DNA of 64,000 nucleotides from Nocardia suismassiliense (lineage in GTDB: Bacteria > Actinomycetota > Actinomycetes > Mycobacteriales > Mycobacteriaceae), in assembly GCF_900269665.1 (NCBI RefSeq), contig NZ_LT985361.1, positions 6,570,455 through 6,634,454 on the forward strand. Direction: 5' to 3'. Positions 55,043-64,000 of this stretch are shown piece by piece. A program made the position numbers and the translations under genes. Under the pieces are notes generated by a model. It was not told the DNA's origin. It did not search any database and saw only the letters and a program-made list of their open reading frames with translations. Position 1 is the stretch's first letter, and every line of letters starts with the position of its first letter.

Positions 55043-55501
55043 TCAGGCGGGGGTGGGCGCTGGGGTGGGCTGTTTGTTGTTGGAGCGGTCCGCGAGGATG
55101 CGGCCGAGGCCGACGCCGATGAGGGCGGGGATGAAGATGAGCAGGACGATGAATGCGGAGCCGGCGGTGAGTTCGAAGAGGAGGCCGTTGTCGCCGAGGT
55201 CGAACTTGGGCAGCCAGTCGAGGAGCCACGCGCCGAGACCGCTGCCGACGCCACCTGCCACCGCAGCCTTCAACCAGAGCAGGGTCAGGTCGGTGCCGCG
55301 TTCGGGATCGGGCTGGGCCGACCGGTCCTTGCGCCCGTCCAGCAATCCCCAGTACAGGACGACGGCGACGAGCAGAAACAGGCCGAACATCCGCATCCAC
55401 ACCCCGTGGGTCGGCCAGTTCACCATCGCGAACCCGAGCGCGGCGCGCAGGAAAACGACCAGCGCGCCGAGCACGATAGCCCGCAACACCCAAGCATTCA
55501 T
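55043..55501 (-). CDS. B-4DMT-type membrane protein
   Basis: 152 residues with four transmembrane helices (VLRAIVLGALVVFL, FGLFLLVAVVLYWGLL, VAGGVGSGLGAWLL, IVLLIFIPALIGVGLG). It matches the actinobacterial B-4DMT transporter-like family (Rv2536 position, next to aro and pepQ genes in mycobacteria). Substrate and activity are unknown. A Thr/Pro/Ala tail follows the last helix. ATG 55501 is chosen because upstream Met codons add a basic lead of eight residues. Confidence 0.8.
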   Translation of the reverse strand: MNAWVLRAIVLGALVVFLRAALGFAMVNWPTHGVWMRMFGLFLLVAVVLYWGLLDGRKDRSAQPDPERGTDLTLLWLKAAVAGGVGSGLGAWLLDWLPKFDLGDNGLLFELTAGSAFIVLLIFIPALIGVGLGRILADRSNNKQPTPAPTPA

Positions 55502-55752
55502 GCGCACCACCATAACCCTGCCCATCGCCGAACCAAACTAGAACCGGTATCAGTTTCTGACGAAGTGTTCTCCTACCGACGACAGCGCCGACTGACCCGA
55601 CTCCAGCAGCAGAACTACGCCGACACTCGTCGGCCGCACACGGGCGCGCGCTCCCGGCTACACGCCATTGGCCGACAGCACACGAGCACGCCCTCCCGGC
55701 TGCACGCCATTCCCGCCCAGGCCGGTCATGGGACCGCGCAAGGTCGGCCCGT

Positions 55753-55936
55753 CTGAAGCTCGCCTTGGTGCAGGTCGCCATTCACTTGGTCAGCGTGCCC
55801 AAATCCGGCGCCGTGATCGCCGCCGCCATGGCTGACGTGGCTGCGGATAAAGCGGGTGCAGTCCCGCCAGCACCTGCTGAACGGGCACTACGCGGCGCGG
55901 CGAAACTCGGCAACGCCTAGGGTTACAAATACCCGT
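55753..55936 (+). pseudogene. decayed rarA fragment
   Basis: Plus-strand translation gives LVQVAIHLVSVPKSGAVIAA and AMADVAADKAGAVPP, then GAAKLGNA-stop-GYKYP. This matches the intact RarA (62834 onward): QATIHLASAPKSGAVIAALG, GAAMADVAAGKAGAVPP and GAAKLGNAQGYKYP. It carries a 9-base deletion, a compensating +1/-1 frameshift pair and CAG changed to TAG. Only about 180 bases remain, in inverted orientation relative to rarA. Confidence 0.9.
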
Positions 55937-56158
55937 CGGTGCGGATCGCAACGTCATCAGTGGTGCGGGGCCGGCGACCTCCGTCGAACGTGCTTGGCAG
56001 CCGGCGACAACAGCATTTCGTCCCCACCGGCATCTCGTGTCCACCGCGCCGAGTCTGTAGCGCAACCGTCGCCGACGTCGACCACCCGGACAACACGAAA
56101 CCCGCAGCACCCCCATCGAACGATCACCCTGCACCGAGCACAACCGCCCACTTCAGCG

Positions 56159-56446
56159 CCACCACGTCCCTCTCGAGACGGTCACCACCCGCGGACGGAA
56201 AACAACGCCGGACTCACCCGCAATTCGTTGCCACCACGTCCCCCTCGACACGATCACCACCCCCGAACGGGACATCACGACGCACTCACCCGCAATCCGA
56301 CGCCATCAGGTCCCCCACGACATGACCACCACCCCCGAACGGGACACGACGGCGCACTCACCCGCAATCCGACGCCATCAGGTCCCCCACGACACGATCA
56401 CCACCTCCGGACGGGACATGACGGCGGCGTCGCTCACGATTGGACG
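56159..56446. repeat. 72-bp repeat array B, four copies
   Basis: Units start at 56159, 56231, 56303 and 56375, each exactly 72 bases. Shared blocks are CCACCACGTCCC or CCATCAGGTCCC, CACCACC..CGAACGGGAC, and CTCACCCGCAATCCGACG. The G(T)CCC...GGGAC dyad and length match array A at 6371. Confidence 0.9.
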
Positions 56447-56559
56447 AAGGGCCACCAGCGCGTCGGACCACCAAGTATTCGCCGACACCGGCCGGTTCAG
56501 GTCCCACTCGCAAGCACCCGCAGCGGCCCGCCGCCACGCCTCCATCAGCCCCGTGCGGC

Positions 56560-57010
56560 CGAACTCGCGAGCACTGCAGCTACTTCCAGCCGACGTACAC
56601 CCGTATCAACCGCGTCAGTCCGCAGCTGAGAACCGCTGAGGTCAACAGGCGCACCATGTTTCGGAATCCGCACCACCTAAGGACCCCAATAGCAAGTGCG
56701 GATCCCGAGAACGAGTGCGAACTCTTCAGCGCCAAGGCAACTTCCAGCCGATGCACGCCTACACCAGCTGGTCAGCCCGAACTCTCCAGCACCACGGCCA
56801 CTTCCAGCCGAGACACGCCGACACCAGCCGGGTCAAGCCGAACACTCCAGCAGTACGGCCACTTCCAGCCGACACACACCGACACCAGCCGGGTCAAGCC
56901 GAACACTCCAGCAGCACGACCACTTCCAGCCGACACACACTTACACCAGCCGGATCAACCCGAACACTCCAGCAGCACGACCACTTCCAGCCGACACCAG
57001 CCGAGTCAGG
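56560..57010. repeat. 61-bp repeat array derived from the aroE 3' end
   Basis: Core units at 56717, 56777, 56838, 56899 and 56960 (60, 61, 61, 61 and 51 bases), with a more diverged copy at 56560. Each contains CCGAACNCTCCAGC, ACTTCCAGCCGA and ACACCAGCCG. Read on the minus strand, each carries LE(S/C)SA-stop, the end of AroE. Confidence 0.88.
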
Positions 57011-57821
57011 CCGAACTCTCCAGCGCCGCAGCCATCTCCGCGCGCGGCGCCGCACGCCCAGTGAACAACTCAACCTGCCCATACGCCTGGTTCAACAGCA
57101 TCTGCAACCCACTGACCACCGTATGCCCAGCCCGCGCAACAGCCTCGGCCAGCGGCGTCGGCCACGGGTTGTAGATCGCGTCGAGCACCACAGGAGCCTT
57201 CGCCACCGCCTCCGCAACCACCGCGGCAGCCTCGGCCGGAATCGTGCTCACCACCACGCTCGCCCGCTCGCACAGTCCGACGAGCGCATCCGGATCGAAC
57301 GCCGTCACCGCCGCATTCATGCCGAGCCGCTCCGCGAGATCCAACGCACTGCTCGCCCGCCCGGCATCCCGAGCGATCACGGTCACCGTCTTCGCACCGA
57401 GTTCGGACAACGCGAGCAGCGCAGGCCGCGCGGTACCACCAGCACCGAGCACCACCGCCTCGTCCAAACCGACAACCCCACCCCCACGCAACGCACCGAG
57501 CACACCGTCCACATCGGTGCAGTCGGCCCACCAACCACCGTCACGCCGGACGAGCGTATTGGCCGACCCGACCAGCACCGCCCGCTCGGTGCGCTCAGCG
57601 GCATAGGCCAGCGCCGCCTCTTTACCGGGCATGGTCACCGACAGCCCGACCCATTCGGCCCCGAGCCCGTCGACCAGTCCGGGCAACTGCTCGCCCGTGC
57701 ACTCGATGCGTTCGTAACTCCAGTCGAGCCCGAGCGCGCGATACGCGGCCAGGTGCAACTGCGGCGAACGGGAGTGCGCGATGGGCTTACCCAGCACTGC
57801 CGCTTTGCGTTCAGCGACCAC
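57006..57821 (-). CDS. aroE: shikimate dehydrogenase
   Basis: 271 residues. Reduces 3-dehydroshikimate with NADPH. The shikimate-binding SRSPQLH, catalytic Lys in VTMPGKE and Asp in ADCTDVDG, and the nucleotide loop LGAGGTARPAL are present. The start overlaps the mltG stop by 11 bases, so it is coupled to mltG. The last codons (ALESSA-stop) are the seed of a 61-bp repeat array downstream. Confidence 0.95.
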   Translation of the reverse strand: MVAERKAAVLGKPIAHSRSPQLHLAAYRALGLDWSYERIECTGEQLPGLVDGLGAEWVGLSVTMPGKEAALAYAAERTERAVLVGSANTLVRRDGGWWADCTDVDGVLGALRGGGVVGLDEAVVLGAGGTARPALLALSELGAKTVTVIARDAGRASSALDLAERLGMNAAVTAFDPDALVGLCERASVVVSTIPAEAAAVVAEAVAKAPVVLDAIYNPWPTPLAEAVARAGHTVVSGLQMLLNQAYGQVELFTGRAAPRAEMAAALESSA

Positions 57822-59337
57822 TGTCGAGGATTCCGCTCGCCTGCGCCTGCCGGATGTAGCGCTGGTGCTGGTTGTAGTCGTCGGTGAACAGCGTGGTGCC
57901 CTGCTTGTCGACCGTGACGAAGTACAACCAATCCCCGGGTTCCGGGTTCTCCATGGCGCGCAACGCGTTCAGCGACGGTGCGGCGATCGGTGTCGCGGGC
58001 AGCCCGGACATCGCGTAGGTGTTCCACGGCGTTTCCTGGGCACGGTCCGCATCGGTGGTCTGCACCTCGGTGCGGTCGAGCGCGTAGTTCACCGTCGAGT
58101 CGAACTGCAGCATCTGCGGAACCCGCAACCGGTTGACGATCACCCGCGCGACCTTGCCCATGTCCTGCGGCTTGGCCTCGCGTTCGACGAGCGACGCGGC
58201 GATCAGCGTCTGGTACGGCGTCAGCTTGGTCTCGCCGCCGGACTGCAACAGGCCGGTGGATTCATAGGCCTTGGCGCTGGCCGTCACGACCTGCCGCAGC
58301 ATCTGCTCCGGCGTGCCGCTCGGGTCGAAATCCAAAGTGCCCGCGGCGATCAGGCCTTCCAGCTGCCTGGTCCGGTCCGGGCAGTTCTGCACGCCCTGCA
58401 CGGCCCAGGCGGGCACGCCGAGCGCGGCGAGGTCGACACTCGAACCGGCGGCCTGGAGTTCTTCGTAGGTCGCGCACTTCTGGTTGGTGCCGGTGCCGAT
58501 GCAGCTGGCCTCGGCCATCATGCGGTAGATGCCGTCGGTGCGCCTGCCGGAGCCCACCTCGAACTGGTCGTGCAGCAGCCGTCCCTCGGGAATGACGAGG
58601 TTGCCGACCCTGGCCTGCTTACCGGTCAACGCGGACACCGCCTGCACCGCGGGACTGCGGCTCGGGATCGCGTAGAAGCCCGGCTGCACCGAGTTCATGT
58701 TCGTATTGCGCACGGCCGCTTCGATGAACGCGCCGGTGCTGGCGACGATGCCTTTTTCTTTCATACTGGCTGCGATCTGCTGCGAGGTGTCGCCGTCGTG
58801 CACCTGCACCACGACCAACGGCCCGACCGGTCCGGCGAAATCCTCAGGCGGGCCGAGCTTCTCGATGAGCTTCATGCCCGCGAACACCGCGGCACCGGCG
58901 AACAGCAGCACGAAGACACCGGCGAACAGCCACATGGTGCGCCTGCGCCGTTTGCGCTCCTGCGCCTTGCGCGAGGCCGCACGGGAGCGTTTGCCGCGCT
59001 GCGCACTGCGCGACCGCCGGCTGCCCTCCTCCGGCTCGTCGTCCTCGTGCCGAGCCGCTTCCCGGCGGCCGACGCGCTTACGCGGCGGGCGCTCCGAGTC
59101 GGCCCGCGGGCGTGGCGCGGGTTCGGGCGGGTCCATGTCGTCGGTGTAGCGCGGGATGACGGTGGTGTCGTCCTCGTAGTCGTCCCAGTCGTCCTGCTCC
59201 CGGCCGACCACCCGGTTCGTTTTGCCGCGCGTGTCTCTGCTGTTCTGCCCGCCCCAGGCTCGGTCGTCACGCCGGTAACGCCGATCAGCTTCGCGCTGCC
59301 GGTACCGTTCCTCGGCTCGTGCCCATCGATCCGTCAT
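57811..59337 (-). CDS. mltG: endolytic murein transglycosylase MltG
   Basis: 508 residues. Cleaves nascent peptidoglycan glycan strands outside the membrane. A long charged cytosolic region (1-135, Arg/Asp/Glu-rich) precedes one transmembrane helix (~136-157) and the YceG domain, with the catalytic Glu in ASLVEREA and the PWNTYAMSGLPATPI motif. It overlaps the ruvX stop (ATGA) and the aroE start. Confidence 0.94.
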   Translation of the reverse strand: MTDRWARAEERYRQREADRRYRRDDRAWGGQNSRDTRGKTNRVVGREQDDWDDYEDDTTVIPRYTDDMDPPEPAPRPRADSERPPRKRVGRREAARHEDDEPEEGSRRSRSAQRGKRSRAASRKAQERKRRRRTMWLFAGVFVLLFAGAAVFAGMKLIEKLGPPEDFAGPVGPLVVVQVHDGDTSQQIAASMKEKGIVASTGAFIEAAVRNTNMNSVQPGFYAIPSRSPAVQAVSALTGKQARVGNLVIPEGRLLHDQFEVGSGRRTDGIYRMMAEASCIGTGTNQKCATYEELQAAGSSVDLAALGVPAWAVQGVQNCPDRTRQLEGLIAAGTLDFDPSGTPEQMLRQVVTASAKAYESTGLLQSGGETKLTPYQTLIAASLVEREAKPQDMGKVARVIVNRLRVPQMLQFDSTVNYALDRTEVQTTDADRAQETPWNTYAMSGLPATPIAAPSLNALRAMENPEPGDWLYFVTVDKQGTTLFTDDYNQHQRYIRQAQASGILDSGR

Positions 59338-59948
59338 GCGTCGTCCTCGGACGACGCGTGCCGCACCGCTTCAACCGACCTCAACACCGCACTCCGTTCG
59401 TCCAACCATCCTTGCAGGATCGAGACGGCCGCCGCCTGATCGATCACTTGCCGCTGGCCACGCGCGCGAACTCCACTGTCCCGCAATGCACGTGCAGCTG
59501 ACACCGTAGTCAAACGTTCGTCGGAAAGTCGTATAGGCACCGGCGACACGGCGGCCCGCAACTGATCGGCGAATGCGGTGGCAATGGTAGCGGCAGTGCC
59601 CTTCTCCCCGCGTAATGTTCGGGGTAGACCCACGATCACTTCGACGGCCTCGTACTCCCGCACAATTTCAGCAATTCTGGCGATATCAGGTGCGGGCCCG
59701 GCCGAGCGCTTGTTCGGCTTCGCGCGCGGCACGGTCTCCACGGGCGTGGCAAGAACACCGTCCGGGTCGCTCGACGCGACGCCGATCCGGACACTGCCGA
59801 CATCGACGGCAATCCGCCGGCCGCGACCCGGGTCGGTGTCTGGATGGGGCCGGTCGGCGCCGTGCGGCGCCGACCTCTCGGGATGGTCGGGGTCGGCCAC
59901 GTCACGTGCCCGACCGCCACCCCCTGCGGAATCGCTCGGCGAAGCCAT
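59334..59948 (-). CDS. ruvX: YqgF/RuvX-type pre-16S rRNA nuclease
   Basis: 204 residues. RNase H-like; matures the 16S rRNA 5' end. Motifs: IAVDVGSVRIGVA, VGLPRTLRGEKG, LSDERLTT and a C-terminal DQAAAVSILQ. A ~45-residue Gly/Pro/His-rich N-terminal extension precedes the core. ATG 59948 shares bases with the alaS stop (TGATG); GTG 59951 is an alternative. Confidence 0.92.
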   Translation of the reverse strand: MASPSDSAGGGGRARDVADPDHPERSAPHGADRPHPDTDPGRGRRIAVDVGSVRIGVASSDPDGVLATPVETVPRAKPNKRSAGPAPDIARIAEIVREYEAVEVIVGLPRTLRGEKGTAATIATAFADQLRAAVSPVPIRLSDERLTTVSAARALRDSGVRARGQRQVIDQAAAVSILQGWLDERSAVLRSVEAVRHASSEDDA

Positions 59949-62614
59949 CACCCGGCCAGTTCGGCCACCCGAGCGCGGACAGCGGCGAGACCGGCGGGAA
60001 TCCCCGACGGGTCGGATCCGGCGCCCTGCGCCATTTCCGGCTTGCCACCACCGCGCCCCGCGATGCTCGGGCCGAAGGCGGCGACAAGGTCGCCGGCCTT
60101 GAAGCCGAGGTCCTGAGCGCCCTTGTTGACGGTCACCACGAACGGCACCTTGCCGTCGGCGTTGCCGAGCAGCACCACCACGGCGGGGTTCGTGCCGAAC
60201 CGGCCGCGGATGTCGGTGGCCAGCGTGCGCAGATCACCGGCGGTGACGCCCTCGGGCGCCGCGACGGCGACCAGCAGCACGGCACCGATCCGCTCGGCCT
60301 CCTCGACGAACTTGCCCGCAGAGGACAGCACCGCGGCCATCTTGGTGCGCTCGAGTTCCTTCTCGGCCACCTTGAGCCGCTCCACCAGTTGCTCGACCCG
60401 CGCGGGCACCTCTTCCGAGGGCACCTTCAGCGAGGACGCCACACCGGCCAGCAGCGCGCGCTCCTTGGCCAGGTACTTGTAGGAGTCGAGCCCGACGAAG
60501 GCCTCCACGCGGCGGATGCCGGAACCGACCGAGGACTCGCCGAGCACGGTGATCGGGCCGATCTGCGAGGAATGCTGCACGTGCGTACCACCGCACAGCT
60601 CCATCGAGAACGGGCCGCCGATCTCCACCACGCGCACCTCGTCGCCGTAGTTCTCGCCGAACAGCGCCATCGCGCCCATCTGCTTGGCCTTGGTCAGGTC
60701 GGTGACGAAGGTGTTGACCGGGAAGTCCGCGCCGACCGCGTCGTTGGACACGGCCTCGATATCGGCCTTCTGGCTCTCGGACAGCTGCCCCTGCCAGTTG
60801 AAGTCGAACCGCAGGTAACCCGGCTTGTTCAGCGAACCCGCCTGTACGGCGTTCGGGCCGAGGATCTGCCGCAGCGCGGCGTGCACCATGTGTGTGCCGG
60901 AGTGACCCTGGGTCGCACCGCGACGCCACGCCGGATCCGCCTGCGCGAGAACGACATCGCCCTCGGTGATCTGCCCCTGCTCGACGGTGGTCTTGTGCAC
61001 CCACAGCTTCTTGGCGATCTTCTGCACGTCGTTGACGCGCAGTTTCACACCCGAAGCCGTGATGGCGCCGCGGTCGGCGATCTGGCCGCCGGCCTCGGCG
61101 TAGAGCGGGCTGCGATCGAGGATCACCTCGACGTCCTGGCCCGCCGAGGCCACGGGCACCCGCACGCCGTCGGCGATCAGAGCGAGCACGTTCGCCTCGG
61201 AGGTCAGCTCGTCGAAGCCGGTGAACTCGGTGGCGCCGCGATCGACCAGCTCCTTGTAGACGGTCAGGTCGGCGTGGCCGTGCTTGCGTTTGCGCGCGTC
61301 TTCCTTGGCGTTGGCCACCTGCTGGGCCATCAGCTCACGGAAACCGTTCTCGTCCACCGTCAGCCCGGCCTCGGCCGCCATCTCCAGCGTGAGCTCGATC
61401 GGGAAGCCGTAGGTGTCGTGCAGCTTGAAGGCGTCCGATCCGGGAATCGTATTGCCGCCCTTGGCCTGCACCGCGCTCGCAGTGTTGTCGAACAGCGCGG
61501 AGCCGGTGTTCAACGTCTTGAGGAAGGCGGTCTCCTCGCCGACGGCGACCGTCTCGATGCGCTGGAAATCGGTGGCCAGCTCCGGGTACGACGGCGCCAT
61601 CAGGTCGCTGACGACCTTCATGAACTCCGCCATCACCGGCTTCTCCGCGCCGAGCAGTCGCGCCGAGCGCACGATCCGGCGCAGCAACCTGCGCAAGACA
61701 TAACCGCGCCCGTCGTTGCCCGGGTTCACGCCGTCGGCGATCAGCATGGCGCTGGAACGGGTGTGGTCGGCGATCACCCGGAAGCGGCGATCGTTCTCGT
61801 GCTCGACACCGTAGGAGCGGCCGGTGAGTTCCTCGGCCTTGTCGATGATCGGGCGCAGCAGGTCGGTCTCGTAGACGTTCTCGACACCCTGCAACAGCAT
61901 GGCGACACGCTCGACGCCCATGCCGGTGTCGATGTTCTTCTTCGGCAGCGAACCGATCGGTGGGTGGCCCTCCTTCGGGCTCAGCTCACCGCGCACGTCC
62001 TGCATGAACACGAGATTCCAGATCTCGAGGTAGCGGTCCTCGTCGGCGACCGGGCCGCCGTCGCGGCCGTACTCGGGGCCGCGATCGAAGTAGATCTCCG
62101 AGCACGGACCACCGGGGCCGGGCACGCCCATGTCCCAGTAGTTGTCCTTGCCGTCGCGGAACTGGATCCGCTCCTCGGGAATGCCCGCGACCCGGCGCCA
62201 GATCTCGGCCGCCTCCGGATCGGACTCGTACGCGGTCACCCAGATCCGCTCGGGATCGAAGCCGAAACCGCCGTCCTCCTGCGACTTGCTGATCAACTCC
62301 CAGGCAAGGCGAATCGCCTCTTCCTTGAAGTAGTCACCGAAGGAGAAGTTGCCCGCCATCTGGAAGAAGGTGTTGTGCCGCGTGGTGACGCCGACCTCTT
62401 CGATGTCACCGGTGCGCACACACTTCTGCACGCTCGTCGCGCGCGGGTACGGCGGAGCCTCCTGGCCCAGGAAGTACGGCTTGAACTGGACCATGCCTGC
62501 GTTGACGAACAGCAGGTTCGGGTCGGCCAAGATCAACGAGGCACTCGGCACCTCGGTATGGCCGGCACGGACGAAATGGTCCAGGAAGCGCCGTCGAATC
62601 TCGTGGGTCTGCAC
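59948..62614 (-). CDS. alaS: alanyl-tRNA synthetase
   Basis: 888 residues, full length. Charges tRNA-Ala. N-terminal class II catalytic core (RRRFLDHFVRAGH, SLILADPNLLFVNAGMVQFK), tRNA-recognition region, editing domain with HSGTHMVHAAL and CGGTH zinc motif, and C-terminal C-Ala domain. Stop overlaps ruvX. Order alaS-ruvX-mltG-aroE is as in mycobacteria. Confidence 0.97.
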   Translation of the reverse strand: MQTHEIRRRFLDHFVRAGHTEVPSASLILADPNLLFVNAGMVQFKPYFLGQEAPPYPRATSVQKCVRTGDIEEVGVTTRHNTFFQMAGNFSFGDYFKEEAIRLAWELISKSQEDGGFGFDPERIWVTAYESDPEAAEIWRRVAGIPEERIQFRDGKDNYWDMGVPGPGGPCSEIYFDRGPEYGRDGGPVADEDRYLEIWNLVFMQDVRGELSPKEGHPPIGSLPKKNIDTGMGVERVAMLLQGVENVYETDLLRPIIDKAEELTGRSYGVEHENDRRFRVIADHTRSSAMLIADGVNPGNDGRGYVLRRLLRRIVRSARLLGAEKPVMAEFMKVVSDLMAPSYPELATDFQRIETVAVGEETAFLKTLNTGSALFDNTASAVQAKGGNTIPGSDAFKLHDTYGFPIELTLEMAAEAGLTVDENGFRELMAQQVANAKEDARKRKHGHADLTVYKELVDRGATEFTGFDELTSEANVLALIADGVRVPVASAGQDVEVILDRSPLYAEAGGQIADRGAITASGVKLRVNDVQKIAKKLWVHKTTVEQGQITEGDVVLAQADPAWRRGATQGHSGTHMVHAALRQILGPNAVQAGSLNKPGYLRFDFNWQGQLSESQKADIEAVSNDAVGADFPVNTFVTDLTKAKQMGAMALFGENYGDEVRVVEIGGPFSMELCGGTHVQHSSQIGPITVLGESSVGSGIRRVEAFVGLDSYKYLAKERALLAGVASSLKVPSEEVPARVEQLVERLKVAEKELERTKMAAVLSSAGKFVEEAERIGAVLLVAVAAPEGVTAGDLRTLATDIRGRFGTNPAVVVLLGNADGKVPFVVTVNKGAQDLGFKAGDLVAAFGPSIAGRGGGKPEMAQGAGSDPSGIPAGLAAVRARVAELAG

Positions 62615-62833
62615 AGATATCCAGCCTACCGGTGCCGTGCACGTGGTTTTTCATCGAGTCGGGTGCTGTGGGACACCCCGCAACCTTGCGGCGATTGTCT
62701 GACGCGCTGGTGGCGCTTCGTCCCGCTGGCAGGTCCTTGAGGGCGGGCGCGAAGGGCGAGCCGTCTCGTCTCCGCGGATGGCCCAGCGCAGCACGGTCCG
62801 GCCATCGACCCCGGGTACGCACGCCGGTTCCGC
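62615..62833. other. intergenic region between rarA and alaS
   Basis: 219 bases on the minus-strand path from rarA to alaS. No gene and no recognisable riboswitch; the alaS promoter is not clear. Confidence 0.5.
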
Positions 62834-64000
62834 CTACTTGCCGCGGATGATCCGGCGCAGTTTGTCGACCCGCGGGCCGACCTCGCGTTCGTTGCCGTGG
62901 TCGGTGGGTTGGTAGTAGTCGACGCCGACCAGTTCGTCCGGCGGGTACTGCTGGGCGAGCACGCCGTCTCGGTTGTCGTGCGGGTATTTGTAGCCCTGGG
63001 CGTTGCCGAGTTTCGCCGCGCCCGCGTAGTGGCCGTCGCGCAGGTGCGGCGGGACCGCACCCGCCTTGCCAGCAGCCACGTCGGCCATGGCGGCGCCGAG
63101 AGCGGCGATCACGGCGCCGGATTTGGGCGCGCTGGCCAGGTGAATCGTGGCCTGCGCCAAGGCGAGGCGGGCTTCCGGCAGACCGACCAGCTGGACAACC
63201 TGTGCGGCGGCGGTGGCGGTTTGCAGGGCGGTAGGGTCGGCCATGCCGATGTCCTCGCTGGCATGAATCATCAGCCTGCGCGCGATGAAACGCGGATCCT
63301 CACCCGCCGTGAGCATGCGCGCCAGGTAGTGCAGTGCGGCGTCGACGTCGGAGCCGCGGATGGATTTGATGAAGGCGCTGATCACGTCGTAGTGCTGGTC
63401 GCCCGCCCGGTCGTAGCGGACGGCGGCCTTGTCCACGCTGGCCTCGACGAGTTCGACGCCGACGGTGCCGTCGAGCGAGGATTCGGCCGAGGCTTCCAGT
63501 GCGGTGAGCGCGCGGCGTGCGTCGCCACCCGCGATGCGCACGATGTGGTCGAGGGCCTCGTCCGAGACCGTGTACTGGTCGTCCAGTCCGCGTTTGTCGT
63601 GGATCGCGCGCAGGAGGACCTGACGGATGTCGTCCTCGGTGAGCGATTGCAGTTGCAGCACCAGCGAACGGGACAGCAGCGGCGACACCACCGAGAACGA
63701 CGGATTCTCCGTGGTCGCGCCGACGAGCAGCACGATCCGGTTCTCCACCGCGGCAAGCAGCGCGTCCTGCTGCGTTTTCGAGAAGCGATGCACCTCATCG
63801 ATGAACAGGACGGTCTGCTCACCCGCCGACAGCCTGCGCCGCGCGACATCGATCACCGCCCGCACTTCCTTCACCCCCGCCGACAAGGCGGACAACGCCT
63901 CGAACCGGCGACCGGTCGAATGCGAAATCAGCGAAGCCAACGTCGTCTTACCCGTGCCCGGCGGGCCATACAACAGCACCGACGCCGCCCCCGACCCCTC
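62834..64000 (-). CDS. rarA: replication-associated recombination protein A (RarA/MgsA), N-terminus cut by window edge
   Basis: 389 codons are present; the N-terminal part lies beyond base 64000. An AAA+ ATPase acting at stalled forks. Walker A is LLYGPPGTGKTT, Walker B FIDEVHRF, with ATTENPSF sensor 1, an arginine finger region and the C-terminal clamp-loader-like tetramerisation domain (IRGSDVDAALHYLARML, HASEDIGMADP). A decayed fragment of a second rarA lies at 55753-55936. Confidence 0.95.
   Translation of the reverse strand, partial: EGSGAASVLLYGPPGTGKTTLASLISHSTGRRFEALSALSAGVKEVRAVIDVARRRLSAGEQTVLFIDEVHRFSKTQQDALLAAVENRIVLLVGATTENPSFSVVSPLLSRSLVLQLQSLTEDDIRQVLLRAIHDKRGLDDQYTVSDEALDHIVRIAGGDARRALTALEASAESSLDGTVGVELVEASVDKAAVRYDRAGDQHYDVISAFIKSIRGSDVDAALHYLARMLTAGEDPRFIARRLMIHASEDIGMADPTALQTATAAAQVVQLVGLPEARLALAQATIHLASAPKSGAVIAALGAAMADVAAGKAGAVPPHLRDGHYAGAAKLGNAQGYKYPHDNRDGVLAQQYPPDELVGVDYYQPTDHGNEREVGPRVDKLRRIIRGK

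Larger units (their letters stand above)
55502..57005. repeat. 1.5-kb gene-free, repeat-rich region
   Basis: It holds a ~42-bp direct repeat (CTCCCGGCTNCACGCCATT at ~55651-55711), the rarA fragment (55753-55936), 72-bp array B (56159-56446) and the 61-bp array (56560-57010). Open frames here are repeat artefacts. Confidence 0.8.

Noticed and set aside
55939..57174. Several Ser/Thr/His/Pro-rich plus-strand frames in the 56-57 kb gap
   Set aside because: Produced by the 72- and 61-bp repeats; the sequences repeat with the DNA period.
59615..62740. 1041-codon plus-strand frame opposite alaS
   Set aside because: Shadow of alaS for the same reason.

Overview
The window is a high-GC actinobacterial chromosome segment, most likely from Nocardia or a close relative in the Mycobacteriales. 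The evidence is gene order and family content: the blocks mihF-gmk-rpoZ-coaBC-metK-priA, pyrR-pyrB-pyrC-PH protein-carA-carB-pyrF, nusB-efp-pepQ, aroC-aroK-aroB and aroE-mltG-ruvX-alaS-rarA follow the order known from mycobacteria, with the actinobacterial forms of mIHF and PriA. No rRNA, tRNA, CRISPR array, transposase or integrase was seen. Both edges cut genes: peptide deformylase on the left and rarA on the right.

Layout. 1-6.1 kb: def (partial), a secreted lipase, a PadR regulator, a TetR/NmrA-type divergent pair, a TetR + membrane PH protein operon and a subtilisin-inhibitor-like protein. 6.1-6.6 kb: non-coding DNA with 34-bp and 72-bp tandem repeats. 6.6-23 kb: conserved housekeeping block on the minus strand (priA, metK, coaBC, rpoZ, gmk, mihF; then pyrF, carB, carA, PH protein, pyrC, pyrB, pyrR, with mostly overlapping starts and stops and a candidate PyrR-binding RNA loop at the pyrR start). 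23-47 kb: accessory region. It holds a DUF4328-pseudokinase-PQQ fusion, a methyltransferase, an AlkB-like dioxygenase, an HD hydrolase, a CPBP protease, redox enzymes with TetR control and, at 36.6-47.1 kb, a probable conflict/signalling island. 47.5-64 kb: conserved block again (YciI, nusB, efp, pepQ, prepilin peptidase, aroC-aroK-aroB, B-4DMT protein, aroE, mltG, ruvX, alaS, rarA), interrupted by a 1.5-kb repeat-rich gap at 55.5-57.0 kb.

The most unusual part is 36.6-47.1 kb. It encodes a 1917-residue single-chain TIR-metallophosphoesterase-NACHT-pentapeptide-WD40 protein. On either side lie two paralogous 2-TM proteins of unknown function. One paralog is the first gene of a three-gene operon with a cupin-like protein and an inositol-monophosphatase-like phosphatase, joined by 1-nt overlaps (TAGTG, TAATG). 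Working together as a membrane-associated sensing or defence module is inference from position and domains only.

A second theme is local sequence instability. The 3' end of metK is duplicated just after the gene, the 3' end of aroE is repeated as a 61-bp array, a decayed rarA fragment lies between aroB and aroE, a ~40-bp direct repeat brackets the pseudokinase region, and one 72-bp repeat family occurs at two sites 50 kb apart. Starts were chosen by Shine-Dalgarno position, start/stop overlap and known family N-termini, so several differ from the longest open frame.
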